Positions 19,649 to 28,786 of a stretch of 64,000 nt of DNA are shown piece after piece. Under the pieces are notes generated by a model, which saw only the letters and a program-made list of their open reading frames with translations, made no database searches and was not told the DNA's origin. This stretch comes from Chloroflexota bacterium (lineage in GTDB: Bacteria; Chloroflexota; UBA6077; JACCZL01): positions 62,001 through 126,000 of the forward strand of contig JADLFM010000023.1 of assembly GCA_020845495.1 (NCBI GenBank). The letters run 5' to 3'. The position numbers were made by a program, and so were the translations under genes. How positions within the stretch are numbered: the stretch's first letter is position 1; every line of letters starts with the position of its first letter.

Positions 19649-19967
19649 CGCCGCCCTCCATGGGACTGGTAGTACGGGTCGCATTTCGAGGGGGCATGCG
19701 CCGGGTTGAGCCCTGCGCGGCTGGTGTGTGACCCCCCCATTGTATGAGACGCGCCAGCGACCGCGAATGTTGCAGCGTCCCCCGCCGGGGGTGCCTGACG
19801 TGCTCGTGGGACGCCCGAAAATCGTACTCCAGACCGTCAGATTGCCTCGCAATATCCAGCGCGCGCGTCAATCCTGACGAGTCACTACGCTAAAGCCCAG
19901 GGTGAATCCTACAGGTGCCCTGGCTACGACCATGCAGATGCCACCGTGACGTTGGTTTCGGAGCGCG
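19649..19967. other. intergenic region
   Basis: About 320 bases between the GlsB-like and nucleoside-hydrolase genes (both minus strand). No gene, RNA or repeat recognised. Confidence 0.5.
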
Positions 19968-20930
19968 CTACCTGGTGCGCGCTACCTGGCCCGTCACCTG
20001 GCCCCGCGCCACCGACGCGGCGAACGTATCCGCCAGCCGGGCGGCGTCGACCTCCAGGCAGATCTCGACGTTCGGTTCCATGCCCCAGCGCCCGCGCCAG
20101 TCCACCACCGTCTGTCCACGCGTGAGCGTACTCTCGGTGTCGATCTTGACCGGCAGACGCTCGCTCTTGAACAGGCTCGGGTCGATGACGAAGGCCGCCG
20201 CCGGAACGTCGTTGTAGTGCGCCCCCTCGGTCACCCCTTCATTGCGCTCGTACGCCGCCATGATGCACGGCGTCACCTCGGACAGCATCCTGGCCATCGG
20301 GTTGTCCGCCGCCCGGATCTGATCCAGATGGCGGTGAGTGATCAACGTCGGCCGGCAGACGTCCATCCCGATCTGGACGACCGGCGCTCCGGATCGATAC
20401 ACGATCGCCGCCGCGTCCGGGTCGTTGTACAGGTTTGCAGTCGCGACGGACGTGATGTTGCCCCGTGTCCGCACGGCGCCCCCCATCACCACCAGCGACT
20501 GCAACGCGTTCGCGAGCACTGGCTCGACGCTCAGGGCCAGCGCCACGTTGGTGACCGGACCGAGCGCCAGGAGCGTAATCTCGCCAGGAGACGCCATCAC
20601 GTGCTCGATGATGCGCTCCACGGCCCGCCCGGGACGGGCGCGTGTCTTTGGCTCGCCGGAGTACACGTTGCCCAGGCCGTCGTCGCCGTGGATGCTGCTG
20701 CCGATTTGCGGCTCGCGCAGCAGCGGCCGGGCGGCCCCGCGATAGACCGGGATGTCCTCGCGCCCGGCGGCTTCGAGGATGCGCAGCGCGTTGCGGGTCG
20801 CGTTCTCGAGGCCAGTGTTGCCGAACACCGTCGTCAACATCTCGACCTGTAGCGCTCCGCTGGTCAAGGCGAAGAAAATCGCGGCGGTGTCGTCGATGCC
20901 CGGGTCGGTGTCGATGATGACTCGCTTCAT
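19968..20930 (-). CDS. inosine/uridine-preferring nucleoside hydrolase
   Basis: A 320-residue protein with the family's calcium-binding start IIDTDPGIDDTAAIFFAL (Asp cluster), the EITLLALGPVTNVALAL motif and VVMGGAVRTRGNIT. These enzymes cleave the N-glycosidic bond of ribonucleosides. It is the last gene of a run of catabolic genes on this strand (transporter, oxidoreductase, CoA-transferase), separated from the DMT gene by a short tandem repeat. Confidence 0.92.
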   Translation of the reverse strand: MKRVIIDTDPGIDDTAAIFFALTSGALQVEMLTTVFGNTGLENATRNALRILEAAGREDIPVYRGAARPLLREPQIGSSIHGDDGLGNVYSGEPKTRARPGRAVERIIEHVMASPGEITLLALGPVTNVALALSVEPVLANALQSLVVMGGAVRTRGNITSVATANLYNDPDAAAIVYRSGAPVVQIGMDVCRPTLITHRHLDQIRAADNPMARMLSEVTPCIMAAYERNEGVTEGAHYNDVPAAAFVIDPSLFKSERLPVKIDTESTLTRGQTVVDWRGRWGMEPNVEICLEVDAARLADTFAASVARGQVTGQVARTR

Positions 20931-20955
20931 AGTGAGACTCCCACTCCTCTCGCGG

Positions 20956-21000
20956 CGATGCAGATCGTGGCGATGCAGATCGTGGCGATGCAGATCGTGG
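20956..21000. repeat. 3 x 15-bp perfect tandem repeat
   Basis: Three identical copies of CGATGCAGATCGTGG immediately upstream of the nucleoside hydrolase start. Confidence 0.9.
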
Positions 21001-21053
21001 CGCCCCGGTGCCGTGGCGATGTAGGGCCTGCCCCGAATGTCGCTCGACTCGGC

Positions 21054-21509
21054 CTACTCCGGCCGCAGCAGCACGATGCTGACGACCGCCAACAGGACGC
21101 CGAGCACCCGCATCGGGCTGGCCGCGACCTTGGGTGCGCCAAGCAGGCCGAAGTGATCGAGGACCAGCGCGAGGCCGAGCTCGCCCACGAGCAGCACGAC
21201 CGCCGTCGTCGTCACCCCAAGCCGATCCACCGAGATGGCAAGGCCGCTGACCACCACGACGCCGGTCACACCGCTCAACCATGCCCACCAGGGAACCGTG
21301 CGCACATCCGGCCAGCCCCGCGCACCAGGATCCGCGAAGCCGGCCCCGAAGAGCGCGGTACAGGCAATCGCGACGGCAAATGCGACCGCGTAAAAGGCCA
21401 CCGAGGCTCCGAACACGCCGAGGGTGCGCATCAGCGTCGTATTCATCGGCCCCTGGACGGCGATCACGATCCCCGCGATCAGCGCCAGCATAATGCCGAG
21501 TCGATCCAT
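21054..21509 (-). CDS. DMT-superfamily transporter (DUF606/YdcZ)
   Basis: A 151-residue protein with about five membrane helices, matching a half-size drug/metabolite transporter of the DUF606 family. It has the family-like start ALIAGIVIAVQGPMNTTLMRTLG, then a central WWAWLSGVTGVVVVSG and the end GVLLAVVSIVLL. The ATG chosen has GGAGGAG just upstream. Such half-size members often work as dimers or as adjacent pairs, but only one copy is present here. The substrate is unknown. Confidence 0.82.
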   Translation of the reverse strand: MDRLGIMLALIAGIVIAVQGPMNTTLMRTLGVFGASVAFYAVAFAVAIACTALFGAGFADPGARGWPDVRTVPWWAWLSGVTGVVVVSGLAISVDRLGVTTTAVVLLVGELGLALVLDHFGLLGAPKVAASPMRVLGVLLAVVSIVLLRPE

Positions 21510-21588
21510 ACATCTCCTCCGGGCCGGACGTGCCCGTTGCCGGTTGGAGCATGTGTCGTGCGCGGCTATCCGAATGTCACGAGCGCCT

Positions 21589-22761
21589 TCAGCGGATGAC
21601 GCCCGAAGACCGTAGATCGTCGATCTTCTCCGGCGAGTAGCCAAGCTCGCCAAGGATCTCGTCGTTGTGCTCTCCAAGGCGGGGCGGGTAGTGACGGACA
21701 GTGGCCGGCGTGTCCACCAGCTTGATCGGCGAGCCGACCGCTCGGACCTTTCCCTGCGGGTGGTCGAACTCAATGACCATCTGGTTGTGCAGCACCTGGG
21801 GGTCTTGGAGCGCCTCCTCGATGGTGTAGACCGGGCTACACAAGAAGTCGATCTCTTCCAGCGCTGCCAGCCACTCGGCCGACGTCTTCTGCCGGAAGGC
21901 AGCGCTAATGATCTCCTTCAACTCCGCGCCGTGCTCGATCGTCTGCTCGGTCGTGGAGAAGCGCGGATCTTCAGACAGATCCTCGATGCCAAGGACGGCG
22001 CACAGGTCGCGGAGCGGGTGCGGGCGGAACGCGCCGATCATGGCGATGTAACCATCCCTGGTCGGGTACGGGCCGCCGAGCGGCAGGTGGCCCCAGTTGA
22101 AGCTCCGGCCCGTGTTGAGCCAGTAGGTCGCCTCCTGAAGCTGACTGGCGATCATGCCGTCGAGCAGGGAGGTGTAGACCTCCTGTCCCCGCCCGGTCCT
22201 CTCTCGCGCGAGCAGCGCCATCAGGATGGCCTGCACCAGCAGCATGCCGGCCGTAAAGTCCGCGATCGGGTTGCCAGCCTTGAATGGCGGACCGCCGCGC
22301 GGCGCATTGGTCATCATCATGCCGCTCATCGCCTGGCCCAGGATGTCCTGGCCGCCCTTCTTCTGGTAGGGACCGGTTGGACCGAAGCCGCTCCCGCTCG
22401 CGTAGATCAGGCGTGGGTTCCGGCGGCTCAACTCGTCGTAACCCAGCCCGAGCCGGGCCATGACGTCCGGGCGGAAGTTGTGCACCAGGACGTCGGTCGA
22501 GTCGATGAGTTGGTAGATGATCTCCAGCGCAGCCGGCCGCTTCAGATCGAGAGCCAGCCCACGCTTGTTGCGGTTGAGGCTAAGAAAGATCGGGTTCTCG
22601 CCCTCGACCGGGAGAACCTTTCCGCGCGAGAGATCGCCGACGTCCTTGCGCTCGACTTTGATGACGTCGGCACCGAAGTCGCCGAGCACCTGCGTACAGA
22701 CCGGCCCCATCTCGACCTGTGTAAAGTCGAGAATCCGGATTCCCTCCAGCGCAAGCGTCAT
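21589..22761 (-). CDS. CaiB/BaiF class III CoA-transferase
   Basis: A 390-residue family III CoA-transferase, moving CoA between carboxylic acids. The start ILDFTQVEMGPVCTQVLGDFGADVIKVE is diagnostic, followed by LSLNRNKRGLALDLK, and the catalytic Asp lies in KGGQDILGQAMSG. It neighbours an enoyl-CoA hydratase and an FAD oxidoreductase on the same strand, suggesting activation of a carboxylic acid as its CoA thioester followed by hydration or isomerisation. Confidence 0.92.
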   Translation of the reverse strand: MTLALEGIRILDFTQVEMGPVCTQVLGDFGADVIKVERKDVGDLSRGKVLPVEGENPIFLSLNRNKRGLALDLKRPAALEIIYQLIDSTDVLVHNFRPDVMARLGLGYDELSRRNPRLIYASGSGFGPTGPYQKKGGQDILGQAMSGMMMTNAPRGGPPFKAGNPIADFTAGMLLVQAILMALLARERTGRGQEVYTSLLDGMIASQLQEATYWLNTGRSFNWGHLPLGGPYPTRDGYIAMIGAFRPHPLRDLCAVLGIEDLSEDPRFSTTEQTIEHGAELKEIISAAFRQKTSAEWLAALEEIDFLCSPVYTIEEALQDPQVLHNQMVIEFDHPQGKVRAVGSPIKLVDTPATVRHYPPRLGEHNDEILGELGYSPEKIDDLRSSGVIR

Positions 22762-22807
22762 GGTCGCACTCCCTCTTTCCAGGCCAGTTCGGCCTGCGTT
22801 TGGCGAT

Positions 22808-22909
22808 ACGGTCGGGTCAGGACGACGGTCGGGTCAGGGCGACGGTCGGGTCAGGGTTACGGTCGGGTCAGGGTTACGGTCGGGTCAGGGTTACGGTCGG
22901 GTCAGGGTT
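22808..22909. repeat. 6 x 17-bp tandem repeat
   Basis: Six head-to-tail copies of ACGGTCGGGTCAGGGTT, the first two with small changes (GACG and GGCG at the end), filling most of the gap between the CoA-transferase and the enoyl-CoA hydratase. Confidence 0.9.
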
Positions 22910-22924
22910 ACGGCCAGATCAGCG

Positions 22925-23722
22925 CTAACGTCCCTTCCAGACTGGCTTCCGCTTCTCTGCGAACGCGCGCGGACCTTCGAAGCGGTCCTCCGATGCGCCC
23001 TGCCGGAGCATGTGCTCATAGCGTCGGTTGATCGCATCCGGGAGTGGCAGGTCCAGGCCGGCCATCGCCGCTTCCTTGCTCGCCCACACCGAGAGCGGCG
23101 CACACTCAAGGATCGAGTCGACCCAGGCGTTCGCGGCATCGAGGAGCCCATCGGCCGGGACGACCTCGTTGACGAGGCCCCAGCCGTGGGCCTCCTCGGC
23201 CGAGATCTGCCGGCCGGTCAGGAGCATCCCCATCGCCACTTTTTGCGGTAGTTGGCGCACGATGCGGTGGATGCCGCCGTCCGAGGCCGTAAAGCCGACG
23301 CGTGGTTCCGGCAGCCCGAAGCGGGCGTGCTCGGCCGCGACGATGATGTCGCAGCTCATCGCCAGTTCGAAGCCGCCGCCGAGAGCGTAGCCGTTGACGG
23401 CGGCGACGATCGGCTTGGCCAGATCGAAGCGCTCGGTCAACCCGCCGAAGCCGCCCGGCTTGAGGGTCAGCCAGTACGGGAGCGGGCTGCTCTCGCCGCT
23501 GGCCGCGCGTTTCAGGTCCGCTCCGGCGCAGAACGCCTTGTCGCCAGCGCCGGTCAGGATCGCGGCCCAGGCGTCATCGTCGGCGGCGTACTGTCGCCAG
23601 GCGCGGTCCATCTCCAGGTGCGCCTCGTGATGAAGCGCGTTCCGGACCTCCGGGCGGTTGATGGTGATCCGGACGACGTGGCCGTCCTTCTGATAGGTGA
23701 CGTACTGAAATGCGGCACTCAT
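22925..23722 (-). CDS. enoyl-CoA hydratase/isomerase family protein
   Basis: A 265-residue crotonase-fold protein. The oxyanion-hole segments GAGDKAFCAGADLKR and AAVNGYALGGGFELAMSCD are present, and a catalytic-type Glu lies in LPEPRVGF. It probably hydrates or isomerises an acyl-CoA produced with the neighbouring CoA-transferase. Its start overlaps the stop of the upstream FAD oxidoreductase by four bases (ATGA), indicating translational coupling. Confidence 0.9.
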   Translation of the reverse strand: MSAAFQYVTYQKDGHVVRITINRPEVRNALHHEAHLEMDRAWRQYAADDDAWAAILTGAGDKAFCAGADLKRAASGESSPLPYWLTLKPGGFGGLTERFDLAKPIVAAVNGYALGGGFELAMSCDIIVAAEHARFGLPEPRVGFTASDGGIHRIVRQLPQKVAMGMLLTGRQISAEEAHGWGLVNEVVPADGLLDAANAWVDSILECAPLSVWASKEAAMAGLDLPLPDAINRRYEHMLRQGASEDRFEGPRAFAEKRKPVWKGR

Positions 23723-25095
23723 GATGCTCCGGCTCCCGTCCCCGAGACAGCGCTGCCTATCGGAGCGTGGTCTGCCCCGAGGTAGGCGCCTTGCCGGCGT
23801 AGGGTCTCCTGGATCTCCCCCACTTCCAGGGAACGCGGAGACGTACCCTGGCGGACCGCGAGTGCAGCGGCGACGCCGGCCGCCTCGCCCATGACCATCA
23901 TCGGCGGGATCTCACGGCTCATCCGCTGCGCCTCCGACGTGGCCGAGAAGTGACGGCCGGCGACAAGCAGATTCTCAACGTCGAGCGGGAGCATCACACG
24001 GTACGGATAGTAGTAGTCGCGGCCCATGCCGATCCGGTCCGCGAACCACTGCCGCCCAAGGACGTCCTGCTTCGTCAGGACGTACTCGCCCTGGAGCAGC
24101 CGGGTCTGGCGGGTGCCAAGCTGTGGCGCGGTGTCGACGAGCCGGGCGCGCTCGAAGCCGGGCAGGTTCTCCCGCACGAAGTCCATCGCCTTGTAGATCC
24201 GCTTCCGAGCCTCGTACTCGACGTAGGTCTGGTCTTCCACGTTCAAGCCGTTCAGGTCCGGAATGTGGGGGCAGTTGCACCAGACGATACCGTCGATCGG
24301 CGTGCGGAGCCACCAGTAGTCCCAGGAGCCGCCGTAGATCGCTTTGGCCTGCCGGTGGACGGCGGCAGCCTCCTCCGGATGCGCCTGCTCCCAGGTGACC
24401 GCGCGCTCGACGTCCACGTTCGCAAAGCGGTGGACCACGGTCATGATGTAGCTGCCCAGTTCGAAGGGCGCTCCGGCCGATGCGAAGACGTCGCCATCGC
24501 CCGACGAGTCGACGAGCACCTTGGCGAGGATCGCCTGCCGGCCGGACTTGGTCTGGAAGATCGCGCCTCGGACCGTGCCGTCCTCGACGATGGCGTCCAC
24601 GAACGTGGAATGCAGCCGTAGGGTAACACCAGCTTCGTCGATCAACTGGAGCGAGGTGTACTTCAGCGCCTCCGGGTCAAACGCGACCGCGTAGGTGATG
24701 GTCTTCGGACGGGTGCGGGCGTAGTTGTCCTGGAACCCCCAGCGGCCCCAGCGCGCCCAACTCTCTTCCGACACTGTGTACTGGTCCTCGACCGGCGGGT
24801 ACACCGCCCCCCCAAGCGACTCCAGCCGCTGCACGACCTCATCGGTGATGCCGGCGACTGTCTTCTGCTGCCGCTCGGTGTCCGCCATATCGTCGAGCAC
24901 CAGCACCTGGCCGCCGCTTGCCAACCCGCCCAGGTGTGGGTAGCGCTCGGTGAGGATCACGCGGGCGCCGTTGCGTGCGGCGGAGATGGCCGCGCAGATG
25001 CCGGCCGGCCCGCCGCCAATGACCAGGACATCGGTTTCGGCGACCACCGGCGTCTCGCGTCCCGGCTCGACGATCGTGGTGGGATGGTGTGCCAT
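23719..25095 (-). CDS. FAD-dependent oxidoreductase (FAD_oxidored type)
   Basis: A 458-residue flavoprotein. An N-terminal dinucleotide-binding motif VLVIGGGPAGICAAISAARNG is followed by TERYPHLGG. The C-terminal RHFSATSEAQRMSREIPP plus MVMGEAAGVAAALA is typical of the FAD_oxidored family found with sugar ABC transporters and polysaccharide-use genes. The substrate is unknown. The start ATG is chosen at MAHHPTT, with a purine-rich GAGGGGGTGA just upstream; an open frame adds 11 residues. It is coupled to the enoyl-CoA hydratase gene. Confidence 0.88.
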   Translation of the reverse strand: MAHHPTTIVEPGRETPVVAETDVLVIGGGPAGICAAISAARNGARVILTERYPHLGGLASGGQVLVLDDMADTERQQKTVAGITDEVVQRLESLGGAVYPPVEDQYTVSEESWARWGRWGFQDNYARTRPKTITYAVAFDPEALKYTSLQLIDEAGVTLRLHSTFVDAIVEDGTVRGAIFQTKSGRQAILAKVLVDSSGDGDVFASAGAPFELGSYIMTVVHRFANVDVERAVTWEQAHPEEAAAVHRQAKAIYGGSWDYWWLRTPIDGIVWCNCPHIPDLNGLNVEDQTYVEYEARKRIYKAMDFVRENLPGFERARLVDTAPQLGTRQTRLLQGEYVLTKQDVLGRQWFADRIGMGRDYYYPYRVMLPLDVENLLVAGRHFSATSEAQRMSREIPPMMVMGEAAGVAAALAVRQGTSPRSLEVGEIQETLRRQGAYLGADHAPIGSAVSGTGAGAS

Positions 25096-25135
25096 GCGAT
25101 CACCCCCTCGTGCATTGACCGCCATCACGGCGGGG

Positions 25136-25179
25136 CTACGTCCCGTCTACGTCCCGTCTACGTCCTGTCTACGTCCCGT
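25136..25179. repeat. 4 x 11-bp tandem repeat
   Basis: Four copies of CTACGTCCCGT (one with a T for C) between the FAD oxidoreductase and the MalG-like permease, ending one base before the permease stop codon. Confidence 0.9.
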
Positions 25180-26088
25180 CTACTTCAGGCCGCTGGTCAG
25201 CATGCCCTGCACGTAGTAGCGCTGGAGAAAGGCGAAGATCAGGACCACCGGCAGGCTCGCGAGCACCGCGGCGGCCAGGATCAGGTTCCACTGGACCTGA
25301 ACGTCGGTGTCGAAGCTGGCAATCGCGACCTGGATGACCCGAACGGCCGGGGCCGGCGCCACGATCAGCGGCCAGACGAACGCATCCCAACTGAACTGGA
25401 ACCTGATGATGCCGAAGGCGATCAGGGCCGGGAGCGAGTTAGGGAGCACGATCCGCCGGAACGCCCCGAACATCGAGCAGCCGTCGATGCGCGCCGCCTC
25501 CTCGAGCTCGCGCGGAAGGTTCAGGAAGAACTGTCTGAGCAAGAACATCCCGAGCGGGCTGGCCACGAACGGGATGATGAGCGCCTGGTAGGTGTTGACC
25601 CAGCCGAGCCAGCGCATTTCGAGGTAGAGCGGGATCGCGAGCACCTCGAACGGGATGATCATCGTCGACAGGAACAGAACGAAGAGCGCGTCCCGCCCGG
25701 GAAACACCAGCCGAGCGAAGGCGTACGCCGCGAAACTGTTCACGACGAGCGAGAAGATCGTCACGGTGACCGAGACGAACAGGCTGTTGAAGATGTAGTG
25801 GGTGAACGGTAGCGGCTGGAGGTTCAGCAGCGCCCGAAAATTGTCGAGCGTCGGTTGCTGTGGCACGAAGGTCCAGAGTGTCAACGGGTAGATGTTGGCG
25901 AAGATCTCCGATTGCGTCCGGATCGACCCGGACACCATCCAGACGTAGGGCAGCGCAAAGAACGCCGCCAGCGCGATCATCACCACATAGCGCGCGGTCC
26001 ACCACGCCGTGCCGGCCAGCCCGGTGTGTGCCGCCAGCGACGCCCGGCCGATCGACCCGCCTCGCCCGGCCTCGGTCACGGTGGCCAT
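25180..26088 (-). CDS. ABC transporter permease, MalG-like
   Basis: A 302-residue inner-membrane permease of the carbohydrate-uptake family 1. It has about six helices and the coupling EAA loop E-L-E-E-A-A-R-I-D-G-C-S near residue 200, which contacts the ATPase. The C-terminal end YYVQGMLTSGLK is typical of MalG homologues (Y-V-x-G-x-x-x-G-A-V-K/G). It starts one base after the MalF-like gene stops, so the pair is translated together. No ATP-binding subunit is present in the window; many such systems share an MsmX-type ATPase encoded elsewhere. Confidence 0.93.
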   Translation of the reverse strand: MATVTEAGRGGSIGRASLAAHTGLAGTAWWTARYVVMIALAAFFALPYVWMVSGSIRTQSEIFANIYPLTLWTFVPQQPTLDNFRALLNLQPLPFTHYIFNSLFVSVTVTIFSLVVNSFAAYAFARLVFPGRDALFVLFLSTMIIPFEVLAIPLYLEMRWLGWVNTYQALIIPFVASPLGMFLLRQFFLNLPRELEEAARIDGCSMFGAFRRIVLPNSLPALIAFGIIRFQFSWDAFVWPLIVAPAPAVRVIQVAIASFDTDVQVQWNLILAAAVLASLPVVLIFAFLQRYYVQGMLTSGLK

Positions 26089-27021
26089 TTAGTACTCCAC
26101 TTCCGTTCGGAGGGCGCGGAATTGCGCCCACATCAGGAGCATGACGAGGCCCAGCAATACGAACGACATTGCCGCTGCGTAGCTCATCTCGTTGTAGCGG
26201 AAGGCCGTCCGGAAGACGAGGAAGACGACCGCGTTGGTCGAGTCTTGCGGCCCGCCGCTCGTCATCACGTAGATCGGCGTGAAGACCTTGAACGCCTCGA
26301 TGGTCGTCATCACGACCACGAACAGCATCACCCGTTTGAGCAACGGTAGCGTGATCGAGAAGAACCGCCGCACCGGGCCGGCCCCATCGATGTCGGCGGC
26401 CTCGTACATGTCCTGCGGGATCGCCTGGAGACCGCCCAGGAAGACCAGCATGTTGAAGCCGACGAACTTCCAGAGGCCGAGCAGCGCGAGGCTTGGCAAC
26501 GCTTGATCGACGCCCCTGAGGAACGGCTGAGGCGGCAGCCCCACGGTCAGCAGGAGCGTGTTGAAGATGCCGGTCTCGGCGTACAGGAACTTCCAGACAG
26601 CCGCCATCACCACGAACGACGCGACGACCGGCAGGAAGTACGCCGTCCGGAAGAAGCCGATCCCACGCACCCGGTCCTGGACCAGCAGCGCCAGGCCGAG
26701 ACCGCCGACCACCTGCGCCACCACCATCATGAGCGCATAGAGGAAGGCGACCCACAGCGAGAGCGCGAACACCTGGTCCGACAGCAGGCGCACGTAGTTC
26801 TTCAGGCCAGCCCACTGGGTGGCGCCTGTCAGCAACTGATAGTCGTTGAAGCTGATCCAGAAGGCGTACAGGATCGGCAGAAACACGAAGACGACCAGCC
26901 CCGCGGTGGCCGGCAGCAACAGCCAGAACGCCAGCAGATAGGTCTCCCGCTTCGCCGGCGAGCGAACCAGCCGGGTACCGGCGAGCGCGGCCGTGCGCGT
27001 ACTTCCGAGCTGCACCGACAT
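26089..27021 (-). CDS. ABC transporter permease, MalF-like
   Basis: A 310-residue permease with an N-terminal helix after a basic start, about six transmembrane segments, and the EAA loop DMYEAADIDGAGPVRRF. It pairs with the MalG-like protein to form the membrane channel of a sugar-type importer. It follows the substrate-binding protein gene by about 30 bases. Confidence 0.93.
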   Translation of the reverse strand: MSVQLGSTRTAALAGTRLVRSPAKRETYLLAFWLLLPATAGLVVFVFLPILYAFWISFNDYQLLTGATQWAGLKNYVRLLSDQVFALSLWVAFLYALMMVVAQVVGGLGLALLVQDRVRGIGFFRTAYFLPVVASFVVMAAVWKFLYAETGIFNTLLLTVGLPPQPFLRGVDQALPSLALLGLWKFVGFNMLVFLGGLQAIPQDMYEAADIDGAGPVRRFFSITLPLLKRVMLFVVVMTTIEAFKVFTPIYVMTSGGPQDSTNAVVFLVFRTAFRYNEMSYAAAMSFVLLGLVMLLMWAQFRALRTEVEY

Positions 27022-27052
27022 GTGGTGGAGCCCTCCCCTACCGTGCGTGGAA

Positions 27053-28432
27053 TCAGGCGTTCGCCATCTTTGGATCCAGGGTCGCCGCCGCTTTGTCCAG
27101 CGTCGCCTTCGGATCTGCCCCTGTCGCGATGTCCTTGACGGCTGCCCCGAACGTGTCCGAGAAGAAGGAGTACTCGGGCGTTGGCGGCCGATGGACCGAT
27201 ATCTGGGCCAGTTCGTCGAGGAAGAGCTTCCAGGGGTGTTCCTTGTACATCGGGTTCGCTTCGATGACCGACTTGCGGTCTGGCAGGTAGCCGCTCTCGA
27301 GCGCCCACTGCGCGTGCTTGGTGCGGGTAACGAAGTCGATCAGGTTCCAACTGACGTCCTGCATCTTCGACAGGGCGCTGATGCCGACGTTCCAACCGCC
27401 GGTCATGACCGCGCCCTGCTTGTTCTTCATGTTGGGCGCGACGTCGTACTTGAAGTCGGCGAACTGGTTCTTCAGGGGGATGACGTAGGTGCTGACCGCG
27501 TCGATGATCGCGACCTTCCCGGTTGGGAACGCGTCCGGCGGCAAGGTGGGCGTGGCGACTTTGTCCTTGGTGAACAGGCCGCCGAACCATTTCATCGCCT
27601 CGACGGAGGCATCGCCGTTGAGGTAGCCGGTCGCCTTCTTCAGGTCCGGGCTCAACGCCTGCCCGCCGTTCTGGTGGAGGATCGGCAGCACCGTCCAGTC
27701 ACCCAGCTCGCGTTGCAGGCCGTACCCCCAGCGGGTCGTGGCATCGCCCGAGCGCTCGGTGAGCTTGAGGGAGTACTCGCGGACCTGGTCCCAGGTCCAG
27801 GCATCGCTCAGGTCGTGCGGAACCTTGATCCCGGCCTGATCGAACACCTGCTTGTTGACGAACAGCCCGTTCGCCAGTTCGTGCATCGGTACGGCCCAGC
27901 GCTTCCCGTTCCAGTCGCACTCCTTGAACGCGATCGGAAGCACGTCATCGGTGTACTCACTGGTCATGTACTGGTCGAGCGGCACAATCGCCCCACGCTT
28001 GGCGAACTCGACGGTCCAGACGGACAACCACATCATGTCCGGCGCGTCGCCTCCGGCAAATGCAGTGGTCAGCTTCTGGAAGTACTGGGTGAACGGGAAG
28101 TTCTCAAGGGTGATCGTCAGGTTCGGCTTGTCGGTGGTGTACTCCTGGAAGATCTTCTTCATCGCGGTCTCGAGCTCGGGGCCGCCCGAGATCCAGAAGC
28201 GGAGGTTGCCGGAAGGCGGGCCGCCCTGGGCCGGCGCCTTGGCAGCCGCGGCCTCCTTGGCGGGCGCGCCACTCTTGGCTTGTGGCGCGGCCGGCGTCGT
28301 CGCCGTCGACTGGCAGGCGGCCGACAACGCCGCCGTAGCCGTCAGCGCGAGCGCGCCCCCGTAGCGGAGAAACTGCCGGCGACTCAGCCGGTTGGGCCGC
28401 GATCCTCCATGCGACACGCCCGATCGTTCCAT
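27053..28432 (-). CDS. extracellular substrate-binding lipoprotein, sugar ABC type
   Basis: A 459-residue solute-binding protein. The N terminus has a twin-arginine-like SRRQFLRYGG and a lipobox LSAAC near residue 42, so it is probably exported and lipid-anchored. The mature part (SGGPELETAMKKIFQEYTTD ... ENFPFTQYFQKLTTAFAGGD) resembles cluster-type sugar-binding proteins (SBP_bac_1). A Pro/Ala-rich linker follows the lipid Cys. The chosen ATG has GGAGG eight bases before it. First gene of the transporter operon. The ligand cannot be read from sequence. Confidence 0.9.
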   Translation of the reverse strand: MERSGVSHGGSRPNRLSRRQFLRYGGALALTATAALSAACQSTATTPAAPQAKSGAPAKEAAAAKAPAQGGPPSGNLRFWISGGPELETAMKKIFQEYTTDKPNLTITLENFPFTQYFQKLTTAFAGGDAPDMMWLSVWTVEFAKRGAIVPLDQYMTSEYTDDVLPIAFKECDWNGKRWAVPMHELANGLFVNKQVFDQAGIKVPHDLSDAWTWDQVREYSLKLTERSGDATTRWGYGLQRELGDWTVLPILHQNGGQALSPDLKKATGYLNGDASVEAMKWFGGLFTKDKVATPTLPPDAFPTGKVAIIDAVSTYVIPLKNQFADFKYDVAPNMKNKQGAVMTGGWNVGISALSKMQDVSWNLIDFVTRTKHAQWALESGYLPDRKSVIEANPMYKEHPWKLFLDELAQISVHRPPTPEYSFFSDTFGAAVKDIATGADPKATLDKAAATLDPKMANA

Positions 28433-28786
28433 CGACCTTGCCTCCCTGGCCTGGTGCTCACCTGCGAGCACCCTATCCACGCGAAACGGCACCGTGCCCG
28501 AGCACGCGCGGCGTCTAGGTCGCGGCGCCCGGCTTCAGCAGCGAAGTTGGAGCACCCGAATGGATCGACGATGGAGTCACCCAGTATAGTGCGGCGTCCA
28601 GGCCGACTGTCTATCGATCCGATGCGGGCGTCTGGCGCGCCGTCGGCCCCGTGCCTCCTGACTTCAGCCCCTCCTGACTTCAGCCCCCCCTGACTTCGGC
28701 CCCCCCTGATTGACGAGCGCCGTCAATCGGCCTACTCTCATGGCTGACGCGACCGTTTGCACGACGTCGTCACGGAGCGTGCTCCC
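28433..28786. other. divergent intergenic region, transporter / P450
   Basis: About 350 bases between divergent genes. It contains a tandem repeat (next entry) and presumably both promoters. No other structure recognised. Confidence 0.5.
28654..28701. repeat. 3 x 16-bp tandem repeat
   Basis: Three copies of CC(T/C)CCTGACTTC(A/G)GCC followed by a degenerate fourth, upstream of the P450 gene. Confidence 0.85.

Noticed and set aside
22808..22909. Tandem repeat array as a CRISPR locus
   Set aside because: Units are head to tail with no spacers; no cas genes adjacent. The same holds for the other repeat arrays.
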